Shown: one piece after another, positions 8,031-16,756 of the stretch
Layout: every line of letters starts with the position of its first letter
Numbering within the stretch: position 1 is the stretch's first letter
NCBI GenBank assembly: GCA_025057135.1
Contig: JANWXY010000072.1
Span: 1 to 35,120, forward strand
Length of the DNA: 35,120 bases
Source of the DNA: Bacteroidia bacterium
GTDB lineage: Bacteria; Bacteroidota; Bacteroidia; SpSt-205
Direction: 5' to 3'
The notes under the pieces: generated by a model
Seen by the model: only the letters and a program-made list of their open reading frames with translations
Told to the model about the DNA's origin: nothing
Databases searched by the model: none
Program-made: the position numbers and the translations under genes

Positions 8031-10202
8031 ATGTACCTCATCCTGTCAGGTATCATTTGGGCACAATCCGCCATATGCGGAACTGACGAATACTTCCGAG
8101 AGATTTATCCTGAAAGCGAACTAAGACGCTCTCTATTGGAGTCAGTTATGCCCGTGATTGAGGCTCAGAAAAAACATAGTCAGCCAGACTGTACGCCGTC
8201 TGAATATGTGATCCCTGTGGTTTTTCATGTGATTTATTCAGGTCCGCAGGATAGCATCAGCTATTCAAGGATATGGAATCAGCTACTACGCGTGAATGAA
8301 GATTTTCGCCGCATCCCAGAAACTATGGGATTCGCCTCAGCGGGAGCGGATATGCAAATAGAGTTTTCACTCGCCACGAAAGACCCAAATGGAAATCCTA
8401 CCAACGGCGTAGTTTATTGGAAGTATAACGCCCCTCCCCTAAACTGGCCTTCCCCTAACTTCTGCCGTACCACGCAGGACTTTTCCATGAAGCAGGCGAC
8501 GGGCTGGCCAAGGTCTAGATACCTAAATGTGTGGATAGTTCCCAATCTATGCGTAAATGATGGAAATGGAAACTGCAGTGAATGCGGTCTCGTGGCAGGA
8601 TATGCATTTTTCCCATATGTGGCAAACTCAGCTGATACGATTCGGTATGGTACCGTGATAGGTGCGCGCTATTTCTGGGGCTCTGGAAACTCGCGCAGCA
8701 TTCGTACGCTTGTACATGAGTTGGGACATAATCTCAATCTATACCACCCCTTTGAAGCAGGCTGTGGTACCAGTAATTGCCAAGTCTCGGGAGATAGAGT
8801 ATGCGATACACCACCTACCGCTGTATCCGAGGGGAACTTCACCGTCAGACGTCAAAACACCTGCATGAACGACAATCCCGACCTCCCGGATAATACACGC
8901 AACTACATGGACTATGTAGATGACGCAAGCATGAGCCATTTTTCCGAAGGACAGAGGGTCCGCTCGTGGAATGCTATAATGAATAACTCTTCTCTCGCTG
9001 CCCGCCTTGTCCGACCAAATGTTCCCCAACTCACTGGCACTGGCCCGTACGGCCACGTTAAAGCATATTTTACGGCTTCTCACCGAGTAGGCTGTGTGGG
9101 GCAGCCCATAAGGTTTTTCAGCTATAGTACAGGGATGCCTCATATTTATCAGTGGGACTTCGGAGGAGGAGTGGCCGATGATCCCACCTCATCATGTCCT
9201 ACGGTTACTTTTCCCTCACCTGGTACTTACACAGTCATGCTGATTGTGGAAAACCTCAGCGGCCGTCGGGATACCCTCCGAAAACTCAACTATATCCAGA
9301 TACAAGACACGGTTTATTCCCTCCCCTACGCAGAAGGATTTGAAGCGACCACTTTCCCTCCTAAGGATAGCTATGTCCAGAATCCAGACCAAAATCGTAC
9401 TTGGGAACGCATGTACGGTAACTCTCCGCCCCGAGGGGCATATGGAAACTCTCGTACAAGTATGAGACTGCTCTTTTTCCAGTATGGATACTACTGGGAG
9501 CGCGATAGCTGGATATCGCCGCTGATAGACCTGCGGCCATATGCAAATACTAGCGATACCATTCGTATGAAGTTTTCTTGGGCTTATGCCTGCCTGACCT
9601 ATTCTGGAAGTGTGGGTAGCTATACCTCTCACCTTTTGGACTATACTGACTCTCTGCGGGTGTATATCTCCACAGACTGCGGTTATACATGGACACTATT
9701 ATGGGAGAGGGGAGGCGGGGATTTAGCCACGCATCCAGATAAATGCATCACCGCAATAGGAACGCCTAATCTCAGTCATCAGTTCCTCCCTACGGCGGGT
9801 GTTTGGAGCACGGATAGTTTATCTTTAGATGCTTACAGAGGACAACTCATACGAGTGCGCTTTGAAGGAGTCAGCGGCTGGGGTAATAATCTCTTTGTTG
9901 ATGATATTGAGATAGACACCATTCATTCAATTGTACCCACGACCCTCCCCTTGAAGCATAACGAAATAAGAGCTCATATTGCAGAAGGCGCGTTGTATCT
10001 AAGGGCTGAGACCCCTATGGATAGAATCTCCATATCCCTATATGACCTCCATGGCAGAAGGCTATGGCAAACTGAAATTTTGCCAGTTACGACAGAAACG
10101 TATAGGATTCCTCTGCCTGCCGAGCTAAGTGAAGGCGCTTATCTGCTCCGTCTGGCTACTCCTCGTAGCCTTCACACGTTACGCTTTGCTCATATCCCCT
10201 GA
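8031..10202 (+). CDS. Secreted M43-family (pappalysin-like) zinc metalloprotease with PKD and T9SS domains
   Basis: This 723-residue metzincin has the zinc motif H229-E-L-G-H233-NLNLY-H239 and the Met-turn (RNYMDYVDDASMSHFSEGQ). Disulphide candidates surround the catalytic site. A PKD domain follows (about 345-425: YQWDFGGG, FPSPGTYTVMLIVEN), then a MAM/jelly-roll-like region (about 440-620, ending VDDIEID), and a C-terminal T9SS sorting domain (ISLYDLHGRRLW...EGAYLLRLATP). The signal peptide is extremely short, MYLILSGIIWA before Q, and lacks a basic n-region. A TAA codon sits in frame directly before the ATG and a promoter box lies 4 nt upstream, so the start cannot be moved upstream. A histidine kinase gene follows after 15 nt. 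Confidence 0.92.
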   Translation: MYLILSGIIWAQSAICGTDEYFREIYPESELRRSLLESVMPVIEAQKKHSQPDCTPSEYVIPVVFHVIYSGPQDSISYSRIWNQLLRVNEDFRRIPETMGFASAGADMQIEFSLATKDPNGNPTNGVVYWKYNAPPLNWPSPNFCRTTQDFSMKQATGWPRSRYLNVWIVPNLCVNDGNGNCSECGLVAGYAFFPYVANSADTIRYGTVIGARYFWGSGNSRSIRTLVHELGHNLNLYHPFEAGCGTSNCQVSGDRVCDTPPTAVSEGNFTVRRQNTCMNDNPDLPDNTRNYMDYVDDASMSHFSEGQRVRSWNAIMNNSSLAARLVRPNVPQLTGTGPYGHVKAYFTASHRVGCVGQPIRFFSYSTGMPHIYQWDFGGGVADDPTSSCPTVTFPSPGTYTVMLIVENLSGRRDTLRKLNYIQIQDTVYSLPYAEGFEATTFPPKDSYVQNPDQNRTWERMYGNSPPRGAYGNSRTSMRLLFFQYGYYWERDSWISPLIDLRPYANTSDTIRMKFSWAYACLTYSGSVGSYTSHLLDYTDSLRVYISTDCGYTWTLLWERGGGDLATHPDKCITAIGTPNLSHQFLPTAGVWSTDSLSLDAYRGQLIRVRFEGVSGWGNNLFVDDIEIDTIHSIVPTTLPLKHNEIRAHIAEGALYLRAETPMDRISISLYDLHGRRLWQTEILPVTTETYRIPLPAELSEGAYLLRLATPRSLHTLRFAHIP

Positions 10203-10217
10203 GAGCAGCCTGATCCG

Positions 10218-12137
10218 ATGATATCTGCTGTTTATGTAGCAGACGCCCCAGGAGAAGGCCCCAGAATATCCAAACTACCTGAGAAGCCTGCCACCCGTAC
10301 GGTTTATCTCCTCCCATCCAATCATCCTAAGCCGACACGACTCTTCCCGTTTTTATTATATGACCCTGAAAAGTCAAAGGAGCGTCCTGATCGGTATTAT
10401 GCCCCTGAGACTTTGAGCTTATGTCAGCTTCTACTGGCGTGGCGCAGCTATAAGCTCAGGCGTCTCAAACATAAGCGCTGGCGTATTACTCTACTTCAAA
10501 AAGCTCCCTCTGTGTACTACTTCGCATTTGATAAGCATAGGCGGATTATAGATTACAATCCAGCCTTAGCTATTGCGCTAAAAACCCTTGGATTACCAAA
10601 GCCCAAGCTCGGTAGGCCTGTTTTGGATATCGTTTTGCCTGAAAATAAGCAGGCTTTTTTAGAGGAGATAGAGATGGTACTTGAGGGACAAGCCATACAG
10701 CTTCAACGGGTCATAGGTTCGCGTTATGGAGAGATTCATATGCTGCCCCTATCGCAGAAGCGCCAGGTATTCGCATACTACGCATTAGACACGACAGTAT
10801 ATAGACGACTTTTAGAATCCTCTGTGGCCCAGCAGATGCTCCAAGAAGCCATCTTAGGAAACTTACGAGATGGCATACTTTTATTAGACTCTGATCATCA
10901 CATTCTGTATGCAAACTCTGCTGCGGAACGCATCCTGAGAGAGGATGCCAAAAAGCTTCTCGGTTCTCTTTGCCCTCTATGGAATAGAGAAGGGGTATGT
11001 TTTTACAAAGATACCCCGCTCAGCATCACGAATATCCCCCTACGAGATGAAAGGCTGCTCCTCATTTTACGAGACCTCTCCGAGCTATGGGAAGCTGAAA
11101 AGGGACAAGCCTTATTCAGAAAAGTGATTGATGAGGCGCCTTTAGCCATCTTTCTCTTAGCTATCAAAGGCGCAAATGCGGTAACGATCTACCATAATCA
11201 CACCCTGAGAAAGTATTTCCCTCATGAAGACTTGGAATATCCCCTTGACATACTCAAGACTTATGCCCGCCGAAAAAGTGATATAAACTATCAGAGGCTC
11301 AAAGACAGTGATGAACCATTTCAAACAACGCTATATGGAAGCCTCAAAAAAAATGGCTGGACACATCTATTAGCGATATTTTTCCCCATACGGCTTCTTC
11401 TACCCAGCGGGGAGACAGAAACTTACTGGGCTGCTGTGCTCCAAGACCAAACTGCCGTATATCAAGCCACAGAAGGCCAAAGGCGCATGGAAAGACAGCA
11501 GCATCAACTCATCTTAGAAGCTCAGGAAAAGGAGCGACAATACCTTGCTGAGGAGCTTCACGATAATCTCGGAATGTTACTCAGCGTACTCAAGATGGAA
11601 CTTTCTACCATACTCCATGATACCCCTACCTCCTCCCCTCTAAAATCTAAGCTTCAAGCTCTCAGCGTACGCTTAGATGAAGTCATACAGAATGTACGGC
11701 TCACAAGTCATCAGCTTATGCCCCCCTTAGTAGAACATTTCGGGTTAGTTCCCTCCTTAGAAGGGCTGATTCGACGCATAAAAGCTACATCTAAGCTTCA
11801 AATCCACTTAGAGGTCAATGGAACAGAAACTGCGCTTCCCTTTTTGAAGGTTCTCCAAGTATATCGGATTATTCAAGAGCTTATCAATAACGCTATCCGT
11901 CACGCACAAGCTCAAAACTTATACATACAATTTACCTATAAAAAAAATCGTCTGCATATTGAAGTCAAAGACGACGGGAAAGGCTATGACCCTACCGCAG
12001 TTCAACGAGAGGGTATAGGTCTGAGAAATATAGTTGGACGCCTACAAGTCTTAGGAGCCACGTGGGAAAACTTATCCGCAATCGGGAAGGGGGCCTATTA
12101 CCGAATAGAAGTGCCCTTACCGCGACAAAAGTCTTAA
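10218..12137 (+). CDS. PAS-domain sensor histidine kinase (HisKA_3/NarX type)
   Basis: This 639-residue kinase shows no membrane segment, so it should be cytoplasmic. About 90 basic, poorly conserved residues come first, followed by PAS-like regions at about 95-190, 205-290 (DGILLLDSDHHILYANSAAE) and 300-420. The dimerisation/phosphoacceptor motif is KERQYLAEELHDNLG, with H448. The HATPase has the N box (IIQELINNAIRHA), G1 (VKDDGKGYDP) and G2 (GIGLRNIVGR). It starts 15 nt after the M43 protease and stops 12 nt before the response regulator, which is its probable partner. The start codon is uncertain; no promoter box lies in front. Confidence 0.9.
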   Translation: MISAVYVADAPGEGPRISKLPEKPATRTVYLLPSNHPKPTRLFPFLLYDPEKSKERPDRYYAPETLSLCQLLLAWRSYKLRRLKHKRWRITLLQKAPSVYYFAFDKHRRIIDYNPALAIALKTLGLPKPKLGRPVLDIVLPENKQAFLEEIEMVLEGQAIQLQRVIGSRYGEIHMLPLSQKRQVFAYYALDTTVYRRLLESSVAQQMLQEAILGNLRDGILLLDSDHHILYANSAAERILREDAKKLLGSLCPLWNREGVCFYKDTPLSITNIPLRDERLLLILRDLSELWEAEKGQALFRKVIDEAPLAIFLLAIKGANAVTIYHNHTLRKYFPHEDLEYPLDILKTYARRKSDINYQRLKDSDEPFQTTLYGSLKKNGWTHLLAIFFPIRLLLPSGETETYWAAVLQDQTAVYQATEGQRRMERQQHQLILEAQEKERQYLAEELHDNLGMLLSVLKMELSTILHDTPTSSPLKSKLQALSVRLDEVIQNVRLTSHQLMPPLVEHFGLVPSLEGLIRRIKATSKLQIHLEVNGTETALPFLKVLQVYRIIQELINNAIRHAQAQNLYIQFTYKKNRLHIEVKDDGKGYDPTAVQREGIGLRNIVGRLQVLGATWENLSAIGKGAYYRIEVPLPRQKS

Positions 12138-12149
12138 GTTTGTCGTGCC

Positions 12150-12845
12150 ATGAGTTCAATACCAATTCACATTCTAGTAGTAGATGACCACCCTCTAATC
12201 ACCCAGGGGATTGTAGGGCTCTTTACAGGAGTTTCAGAAGTTACCGTAAAGGCGACGGCACACAGTATCTCAGAAGCTTTGGAAGTCCTCAAAGCTCAGC
12301 ATGCAGATATCCATGTGGCTCTGGTTGATATTCGCATGCAGGATGGTATGGGAATGGAGCTCGTGCGATACATGGCTCGCCATTACCCTCATATCAAGGC
12401 TATCGCACTGACGATGTATGATACCGAGGAATATCTCAAAGCGATGATCCAAGCAGGAGCCCTGGGTTATGTTCTTAAGAATACTTCACGAGAAGAGCTG
12501 ATAGAAGCTATAAAGACAGTGATGGAAGGTCACTATTATTTCTCTCGAGCGACCCAGGATGTAATAGGTCAGTATATTTTACGTCAGCAAGAGAAAACTT
12601 CGCCCCGTGCTCGCTCTACTCCGGCGACGGATAGCGTTCATCTCACACCAAGAGAACGGGAAATACTTGAGCTGATTGCCCAGGAAATGACGAATACCCA
12701 AATCGCCGAAAAACTAGGCCTTTCTCCTCGGACCGTCCATACACATCGCCGCAGTCTGATGCAGAAACTTGGCGTCAAGAACTCGGCTGGCTTAGTACGC
12801 TATGCCATAGAAGTGGGGATTGTATCCCCCCGACCCCAACAATAA
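12150..12845 (+). CDS. NarL/FixJ-family response regulator
   Basis: This 231-residue regulator has a receiver domain (about 5-125) with acidic residues DD near the N-terminus, phosphoacceptor D60 (ALVDIRM), the switch Thr (ALTMYD) and Lys (VLKNTS). A LuxR-type HTH follows (about 165-225: LTPREREILELIAQ, IAEKLGLSPRTVHTHRRSLMQKL). It would be phosphorylated by the kinase encoded 12 nt upstream and then bind DNA. Its targets are unknown; the metalloprotease gene at the head of the same cluster is one possibility. Confidence 0.93.
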   Translation: MSSIPIHILVVDDHPLITQGIVGLFTGVSEVTVKATAHSISEALEVLKAQHADIHVALVDIRMQDGMGMELVRYMARHYPHIKAIALTMYDTEEYLKAMIQAGALGYVLKNTSREELIEAIKTVMEGHYYFSRATQDVIGQYILRQQEKTSPRARSTPATDSVHLTPREREILELIAQEMTNTQIAEKLGLSPRTVHTHRRSLMQKLGVKNSAGLVRYAIEVGIVSPRPQQ

Positions 12846-12918
12846 TATACCTGCACAAGCCGCATAAGGTCCGTCAGAGAGATTAGTTTTTTTGCTCCCA
12901 ACATAACATATATTTTGT

Positions 12919-12926
12919 TATTTTCG
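12919..12926 (+). promoter_or_regulatory. Candidate -7 box TATTTTCG for trmD
   Basis: It is a one-mismatch match to TAnnTTTG, 7 nt before the ATG, in an AT-rich stretch. A TTTG lies at 12891-12894, 24 nt upstream, a little further than the usual -33 spacing. Confidence 0.4.
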
Positions 12927-12933
12927 GGCCTCT

Positions 12934-13689
12934 ATGCATATTGATGTGCTGACGGCAGTACCAGAGGTTTTCACTTCTCCTTTGGAAAGTTCTATTTTAC
13001 GCAGGGCAAGGGAAAAACAGCTACTCAGTGTCGCCGTCCATAACCTACACCACTTCTCCCCTAATGGCCGCATAGATGATTACCCCTATGGGGGGGGCGC
13101 TGGAATGGTTATACGCGTAGATGTGGTAGTTAGAGCTTTACGGTATTTACAATCAAAGCGCAAGTATGATGAGGTTATTTATCTCACAGCGGATGGGATG
13201 CTTCTCTCCCAGAGCCTTCTCAATCAGCTTTCAATGCATCGTTCCCTTCTACTCATAGCAGGGCACTATAAAGGAATAGATGATAGGATTCGTCATTATA
13301 TCAGCCGAGAAATCTCTATTGGAAACTACGTGCTCACCGGCGGAGAATTACCAGCTCTGGTGCTGATAGACGGGATTGCACGGCTCCTCCCTGGCGTTCT
13401 GTCTGACGGCATTTCTGCCTTAGAGGACTCATATCAAGATGGCCTATTAGCCCCGCCCTTATATACTCGGCCGCCTGAGTTTGAGGGACATAAAGTACCT
13501 GAGGTGCTCCTGAGTGGAGACCACAAAGCCATCTGTAAATGGCGACACCAGATGAGTTGGCAGCGAACCCTGGAGCGCAGACCCGAGCTCATTCGCGAGG
13601 ATGAAGCTCCTCCCCCAGAATACGACGGAGAAAACGCAGCTCAGCGAGATAAAAGCGTGCCAGCTTCTGAGGAGGAAGGGCCTTCTTGA
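12934..13689 (+). CDS. trmD: tRNA (guanine-N1-)-methyltransferase TrmD
   Basis: TrmD methylates G37 of tRNAs with G at position 36, preventing frameshifts. The 251-residue protein shows the N-terminus MHIDVLTAVPEVF, the DDYPYGGGAGMV loop and the trefoil-knot SAM site (GNYVLTGGELPALVLIDGIARLLPGVL). The family core is complete up to WQRTLERRPELI. The last ~30 residues are acidic and Pro-rich, look non-conserved, and are encoded antisense to the end of the LTXXQ gene (overlap 13589-13689). No other gene is cotranscribed with it in this window. Confidence 0.95.
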   Translation: MHIDVLTAVPEVFTSPLESSILRRAREKQLLSVAVHNLHHFSPNGRIDDYPYGGGAGMVIRVDVVVRALRYLQSKRKYDEVIYLTADGMLLSQSLLNQLSMHRSLLLIAGHYKGIDDRIRHYISREISIGNYVLTGGELPALVLIDGIARLLPGVLSDGISALEDSYQDGLLAPPLYTRPPEFEGHKVPEVLLSGDHKAICKWRHQMSWQRTLERRPELIREDEAPPPEYDGENAAQRDKSVPASEEEGPS

Positions 13690-14023
13690 AACGCTCATGA
13701 AAACTGCGGCGTATGTCTAACTCTTTCTGCCAAAGACCAAGATAAACCACACTCACACTGTCCGCGTAAGCTTCAGCGGAAAGGGGGGGAATCCGATTTT
13801 GTAAGCTGTGAAGCTGATTACGCATATTCTGTCTATGTTTCTGCAGTTCTGCCTCTCGGGCATTATAGAGCGGCCAGAATACCTGAGCTTCCTCGGGCAT
13901 CAGCTGCATTTCCTCAGACAAATAGGCGATACGCATGCTTTGCAAACGCTCTCGCATACGATGGGGCTGCGCAAGCAGAACTCCTAAAAGAAGTACCACT
14001 TTCCCCATACCCTTCCCCTTCAT
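13589..14023 (-). CDS. LTXXQ/Spy-like periplasmic protein
   Basis: This 144-residue protein has a signal peptide (MGKVVLLLGVLLA, then Q; the first five residues may not be translated if M6 is used) and a helical, charged mature part. The segment RIAYLSEEMQLMPEEAQVFWPLYN matches the Bacteroidota LTXXQ pattern, and the end PPQKLARFYLAELRFLRRIL is also typical of it. Relatives include the CpxP/Spy periplasmic chaperone and sensor group. In many Bacteroidota it follows an ECF sigma factor and a small membrane protein; here the small membrane protein is present (ATGA overlap) but no sigma factor is seen. Its 3' end overlaps trmD antisense by 101 bp. Confidence 0.78.
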   Translation of the reverse strand: MKGKGMGKVVLLLGVLLAQPHRMRERLQSMRIAYLSEEMQLMPEEAQVFWPLYNAREAELQKHRQNMRNQLHSLQNRIPPLSAEAYADSVSVVYLGLWQKELDIRRSFHERFKKALPPQKLARFYLAELRFLRRILGEELHPRE

Positions 14024-14223
14024 AAGTCTATCGGATAAAAATAGGCCTCCTGCATCAGAACCTCAGCTTCCGAAAACATCTCCTCCGAAGCAGATTTAGA
14101 CTTCAAAAGAGAAAGTACCATCACCCATAGCCCAACCCATAGCAAACTAATAAGAACCGTCCATCTCAGACTCCGCCTGTGTTCATAATGAAATAGGCGA
14201 GCTAAAACGACATCTACACTCAT
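14020..14223 (-). CDS. Small single-pass membrane protein upstream of LTXXQ gene
   Basis: This 67-residue protein has a basic N-terminal tail (about 1-21), one strong transmembrane helix (about 22-40, WTVLISLLWVGLWVMVLSLL) and an acidic C-terminal tail (SEEMFSEAEVLMQEAYF). The basic side suggests a cytoplasmic N-terminus. The stop overlaps the start of the LTXXQ gene (ATGA), so the two are likely translated together. The layout resembles the small membrane protein placed between ECF sigma factor and LTXXQ genes in Bacteroidota, where an anti-sigma role is suspected; that role is only inference here. Confidence 0.65.
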   Translation of the reverse strand: MSVDVVLARLFHYEHRRSLRWTVLISLLWVGLWVMVLSLLKSKSASEEMFSEAEVLMQEAYFYPIDL

Positions 14224-14283
14224 TCACTACAATAAGAGCAGGAAGAGAAACGGATGGTTTAAGGATGTGGCTTTCTAATGACC

Positions 14284-15204
14284 CTATGCCAAGTGTTTCT
14301 GTATAGCTTCCTCTATGAGCTGTCGGCGAAAAGCAAAACTACCTTCCTCTATCCATAAGTCTGGACGATGGGAACGCCACCAGGTAAGCTGGCGGCGAGC
14401 ATACTGACGATTAGCGGCAATGATCCGCTCTAATAGGTCCTGCAAAGACAGCTGCCCGCGAATCACTTGGAGACATTCCGTATAGCCAAGCGTCTGCAAG
14501 CCCGGCGCTTCTGGCGAATATCCCTTGTCTAAAATAAAAATAGTCTCCTCTAACCAGCCTTCAGCCAGTTGGCGACGAGTGCGGCTAGCGATAACCCTAT
14601 GCAGTTCTGCCCTTGGTAGGCTCATAACCACCTGTATAGCCCGATAACGAGGTGTGGTATTGGCTGTCCAAAAGCTGCTCCATGGCCTACCCGTAGCCCA
14701 GAGTACCTCCACAGCACGCATGACACGCCGTGGATTGGCAAGGTCTATTTTTTCGGCTGTGGAAGGATCATTCGCTCGTAGCCAACGAGCAGCTTCTGAC
14801 AAGCCTACCATGCTAAACCACGCCTGAACCCCTTCCCTAATCTCGCTTGACACCTTAGGGATAGGAGCTAAACCGTACAATAGCGCTTTCATGTAAAAGC
14901 CAGTCCCCCCTACTACTTGAACGACGGGGACATTCCACTGAGATAGGAGACCTTCCACCGCCTGTACAAAACGCCCGGCGCTGTAGAGTTCATTGGGCTC
15001 ACAGATATCTATGAGAAAATGAGGAACCTCTGCTTGAAGGGCTTGCGGCACTTTGTTGGTACCGATGTCCATGTACCGGTATATCTGCCGAGAGTCTGCA
15101 CTTATAATCGGCCAACCGTGTCGCTTGTAAATCTCTATGGAGATAGCTGTTTTACCAGCCCCAGTGGGACCGCTGATGAGGAGGAGAAGAGGCTTTCTCG
15201 TCAC
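14284..15204 (-). CDS. miaA: tRNA dimethylallyltransferase MiaA
   Basis: MiaA adds the dimethylallyl group to N6 of A37 in tRNAs reading UNN codons. The 306-residue protein shows the P-loop GPTGAGKT (12-19), ISADSRQIYRYMDIGTNK, the VGGTGFYMKALLYG block and the C-terminal YARRQLTWWR motif, all typical. It starts with GTG, overlapping the pyrB stop by GTGA, so it is translationally coupled to pyrB. A 60-nt gap separates it from the downstream small membrane protein gene. Confidence 0.95.
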   Translation of the reverse strand: MTRKPLLLLISGPTGAGKTAISIEIYKRHGWPIISADSRQIYRYMDIGTNKVPQALQAEVPHFLIDICEPNELYSAGRFVQAVEGLLSQWNVPVVQVVGGTGFYMKALLYGLAPIPKVSSEIREGVQAWFSMVGLSEAARWLRANDPSTAEKIDLANPRRVMRAVEVLWATGRPWSSFWTANTTPRYRAIQVVMSLPRAELHRVIASRTRRQLAEGWLEETIFILDKGYSPEAPGLQTLGYTECLQVIRGQLSLQDLLERIIAANRQYARRQLTWWRSHRPDLWIEEGSFAFRRQLIEEAIQKHLA

Positions 15205-16100
15205 TGCAGCAAAAGCGCGTATAATATAGCCATTCGGATAGCTACGCCATGAGTAACCTGATCTAAAATTCGACTGGCACCACTGCGTATGAGGTCTGGA
15301 TGCAGTTCTACGCCCCAGTTGATAGGCCCTGGATGCATGAGCACCTGTCCCTCAGAGAGATGTTCAGGTCTGACTTGATAAAAACGAGCATACTCTTCCC
15401 AAGAGGCTATGGGAGGGTGGGCTTGCCGTTCCTTCTGCATACGCAGTACGAGGAGGGCATTTGCGCCTTTTATGGCATCTTCCACTCGGTGATAGACAGG
15501 GAAGCCCAAGTTATACCACAATGGCGGTACTAAGGTCGGCGGCGCACACAGCCGCACTACAAGACCAAGTTTAGGGGCTATGTGCAAATGAGATAGCGCC
15601 ACTCTACTGTGAAATAGGTCACCGATGATGGTCAGGGTCAGCCCTTCTAAGTATCCAAAGTGTTTCCGTAAAGTGTAGGTATCCAATAGGGCTTGAGTGG
15701 GATGCTCATGGGTCCCATCCCCGGCGTTGATTACGGGAGTAGGCAGATGAGCGGCGAGAAAGTGGGCCGTCCCTACCCCATGATGCCTAACAACGAAAGC
15801 ATCCACCCCCATAGCAAGGATGTTTAGGGCGGTGTCTAATAAGGTTTCCCCCTTGGAAAGGCTAGAACCTGAGGCGGAAAAATTGAGCACATCGGCTCCG
15901 AGCCTTTTGGCAGCAAGCTCAAAAGAGAGCTTCGTGCGCGTGGAACTCTCAAAAAATAGCAAAGCCACAGTCTTCCCCGACAGGGCAGGAGCTTTACGAG
16001 TGGGCTGTTGTAACACTTCATAAAAGCGATCCGCCAGTTCGTATAGCTGTAGGATATCCGCAGTTGTTAGGTCCCTAATCCCTAAAAGATGTTTCATCAT
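15201..16100 (-). CDS. pyrB: Aspartate carbamoyltransferase catalytic subunit
   Basis: PyrB condenses carbamoyl phosphate with aspartate, the first committed step of pyrimidine synthesis. The 299-residue protein contains the carbamoyl-phosphate loop FFESSTRTKLSFELA, SASGSSLSKGETLLDT, the HPTQALLD motif and DLFHSRVALSHL, and ends with HPGPINWGVEL...QVTHGVAIRMAIL. It has the normal catalytic-chain length; no pyrI gene is adjacent. The start overlaps the end of pyrR by 26 bp, and an ATG three bases further in is an equally possible start. It is in the pyrR-pyrB-miaA operon. Confidence 0.95.
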   Translation of the reverse strand: MMKHLLGIRDLTTADILQLYELADRFYEVLQQPTRKAPALSGKTVALLFFESSTRTKLSFELAAKRLGADVLNFSASGSSLSKGETLLDTALNILAMGVDAFVVRHHGVGTAHFLAAHLPTPVINAGDGTHEHPTQALLDTYTLRKHFGYLEGLTLTIIGDLFHSRVALSHLHIAPKLGLVVRLCAPPTLVPPLWYNLGFPVYHRVEDAIKGANALLVLRMQKERQAHPPIASWEEYARFYQVRPEHLSEGQVLMHPGPINWGVELHPDLIRSGASRILDQVTHGVAIRMAILYALLLQ

Positions 16101-16614
16101 GTCTCTGCTCTATTCGGATAAGGGGATTTGGTTCTAAGCGAACAATCACTTTTTCCGCCGAGTGGGTATCCAGCACAAACCCCACACAATCGGGCGCTAA
16201 AGGCAGCTCTCGCATGCCGCGCCGCTCAACTAAGACGGCAAGGCGCACAGCACTCGGTCGCCCAATCTCTCGTAATGCATCCAGTGCAGCTCGCACAGTG
16301 CGTCCCGTATAGAGCACATCATCTATGAGCCATATAGATTTTCCTTCTATGGGAAATGGAAGGTGTGCCGGGTGTGGTATTCGGAGTTTCTTTGACTGAT
16401 GTAAATCATCTCGCCATAAAGTGATGTCTAAGGTGCCTAAAAGAACCGCTTCACTGGTAGAGGCTTGAATATAGTTGTGAATAGCTTTGGCTACGATACT
16501 TCCTCGGGGTTCTATGCCTATCAGGGCAAAAGGCATGTGGCGTTCTATGATCTGCCGAGCCATGCGTCGTAAAGAAAGTTGAATACGCTCGCCTTCTGCG
16601 ATAATCCTCTGCAC
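16075..16614 (-). CDS. pyrR: Bifunctional pyrimidine regulatory protein PyrR / uracil phosphoribosyltransferase
   Basis: This 179-residue type I PRTase has the PRPP-binding motif SIWLIDDVLYTGRTVRAAL, the PyrR-typical IGIEPRGSIVAKAI and LGTLDITLWRDDL, and LVERRGMRELP. In Gram-positives PyrR binds the pyr mRNA leader to cause attenuation and has uracil PRTase activity. Here the start codon is GTG, with a TACCTTCG box only 4 nt upstream, so the transcript would have almost no leader for attenuation. The gene heads an operon with pyrB, whose start lies inside its 3' end. Confidence 0.93.
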   Translation of the reverse strand: MQRIIAEGERIQLSLRRMARQIIERHMPFALIGIEPRGSIVAKAIHNYIQASTSEAVLLGTLDITLWRDDLHQSKKLRIPHPAHLPFPIEGKSIWLIDDVLYTGRTVRAALDALREIGRPSAVRLAVLVERRGMRELPLAPDCVGFVLDTHSAEKVIVRLEPNPLIRIEQRHDETSFRD

Positions 16615-16618
16615 TCAG

Positions 16619-16626
16619 CGAAGGTA
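16619..16626 (-). promoter_or_regulatory. -7 promoter box TACCTTCG for pyrR operon
   Basis: A one-mismatch TAnnTTTG box on the minus strand ends 4 nt (CTGA) before the GTG at 16614. The gap up to 16756 holds no clear hairpin or T-tract. Confidence 0.5.
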
Positions 16627-16756
16627 GCATATGTTAGAGCTCTACCGCTCGTTCCAACCCGTATAAGCTCAAGCTGATGAGAGCTCAGCCCCCGCCTCTT
16701 CGGATAAAATCATGCCAAATGTAGCATGTAAAAATATGTGCCCAAATGGACCTGCC

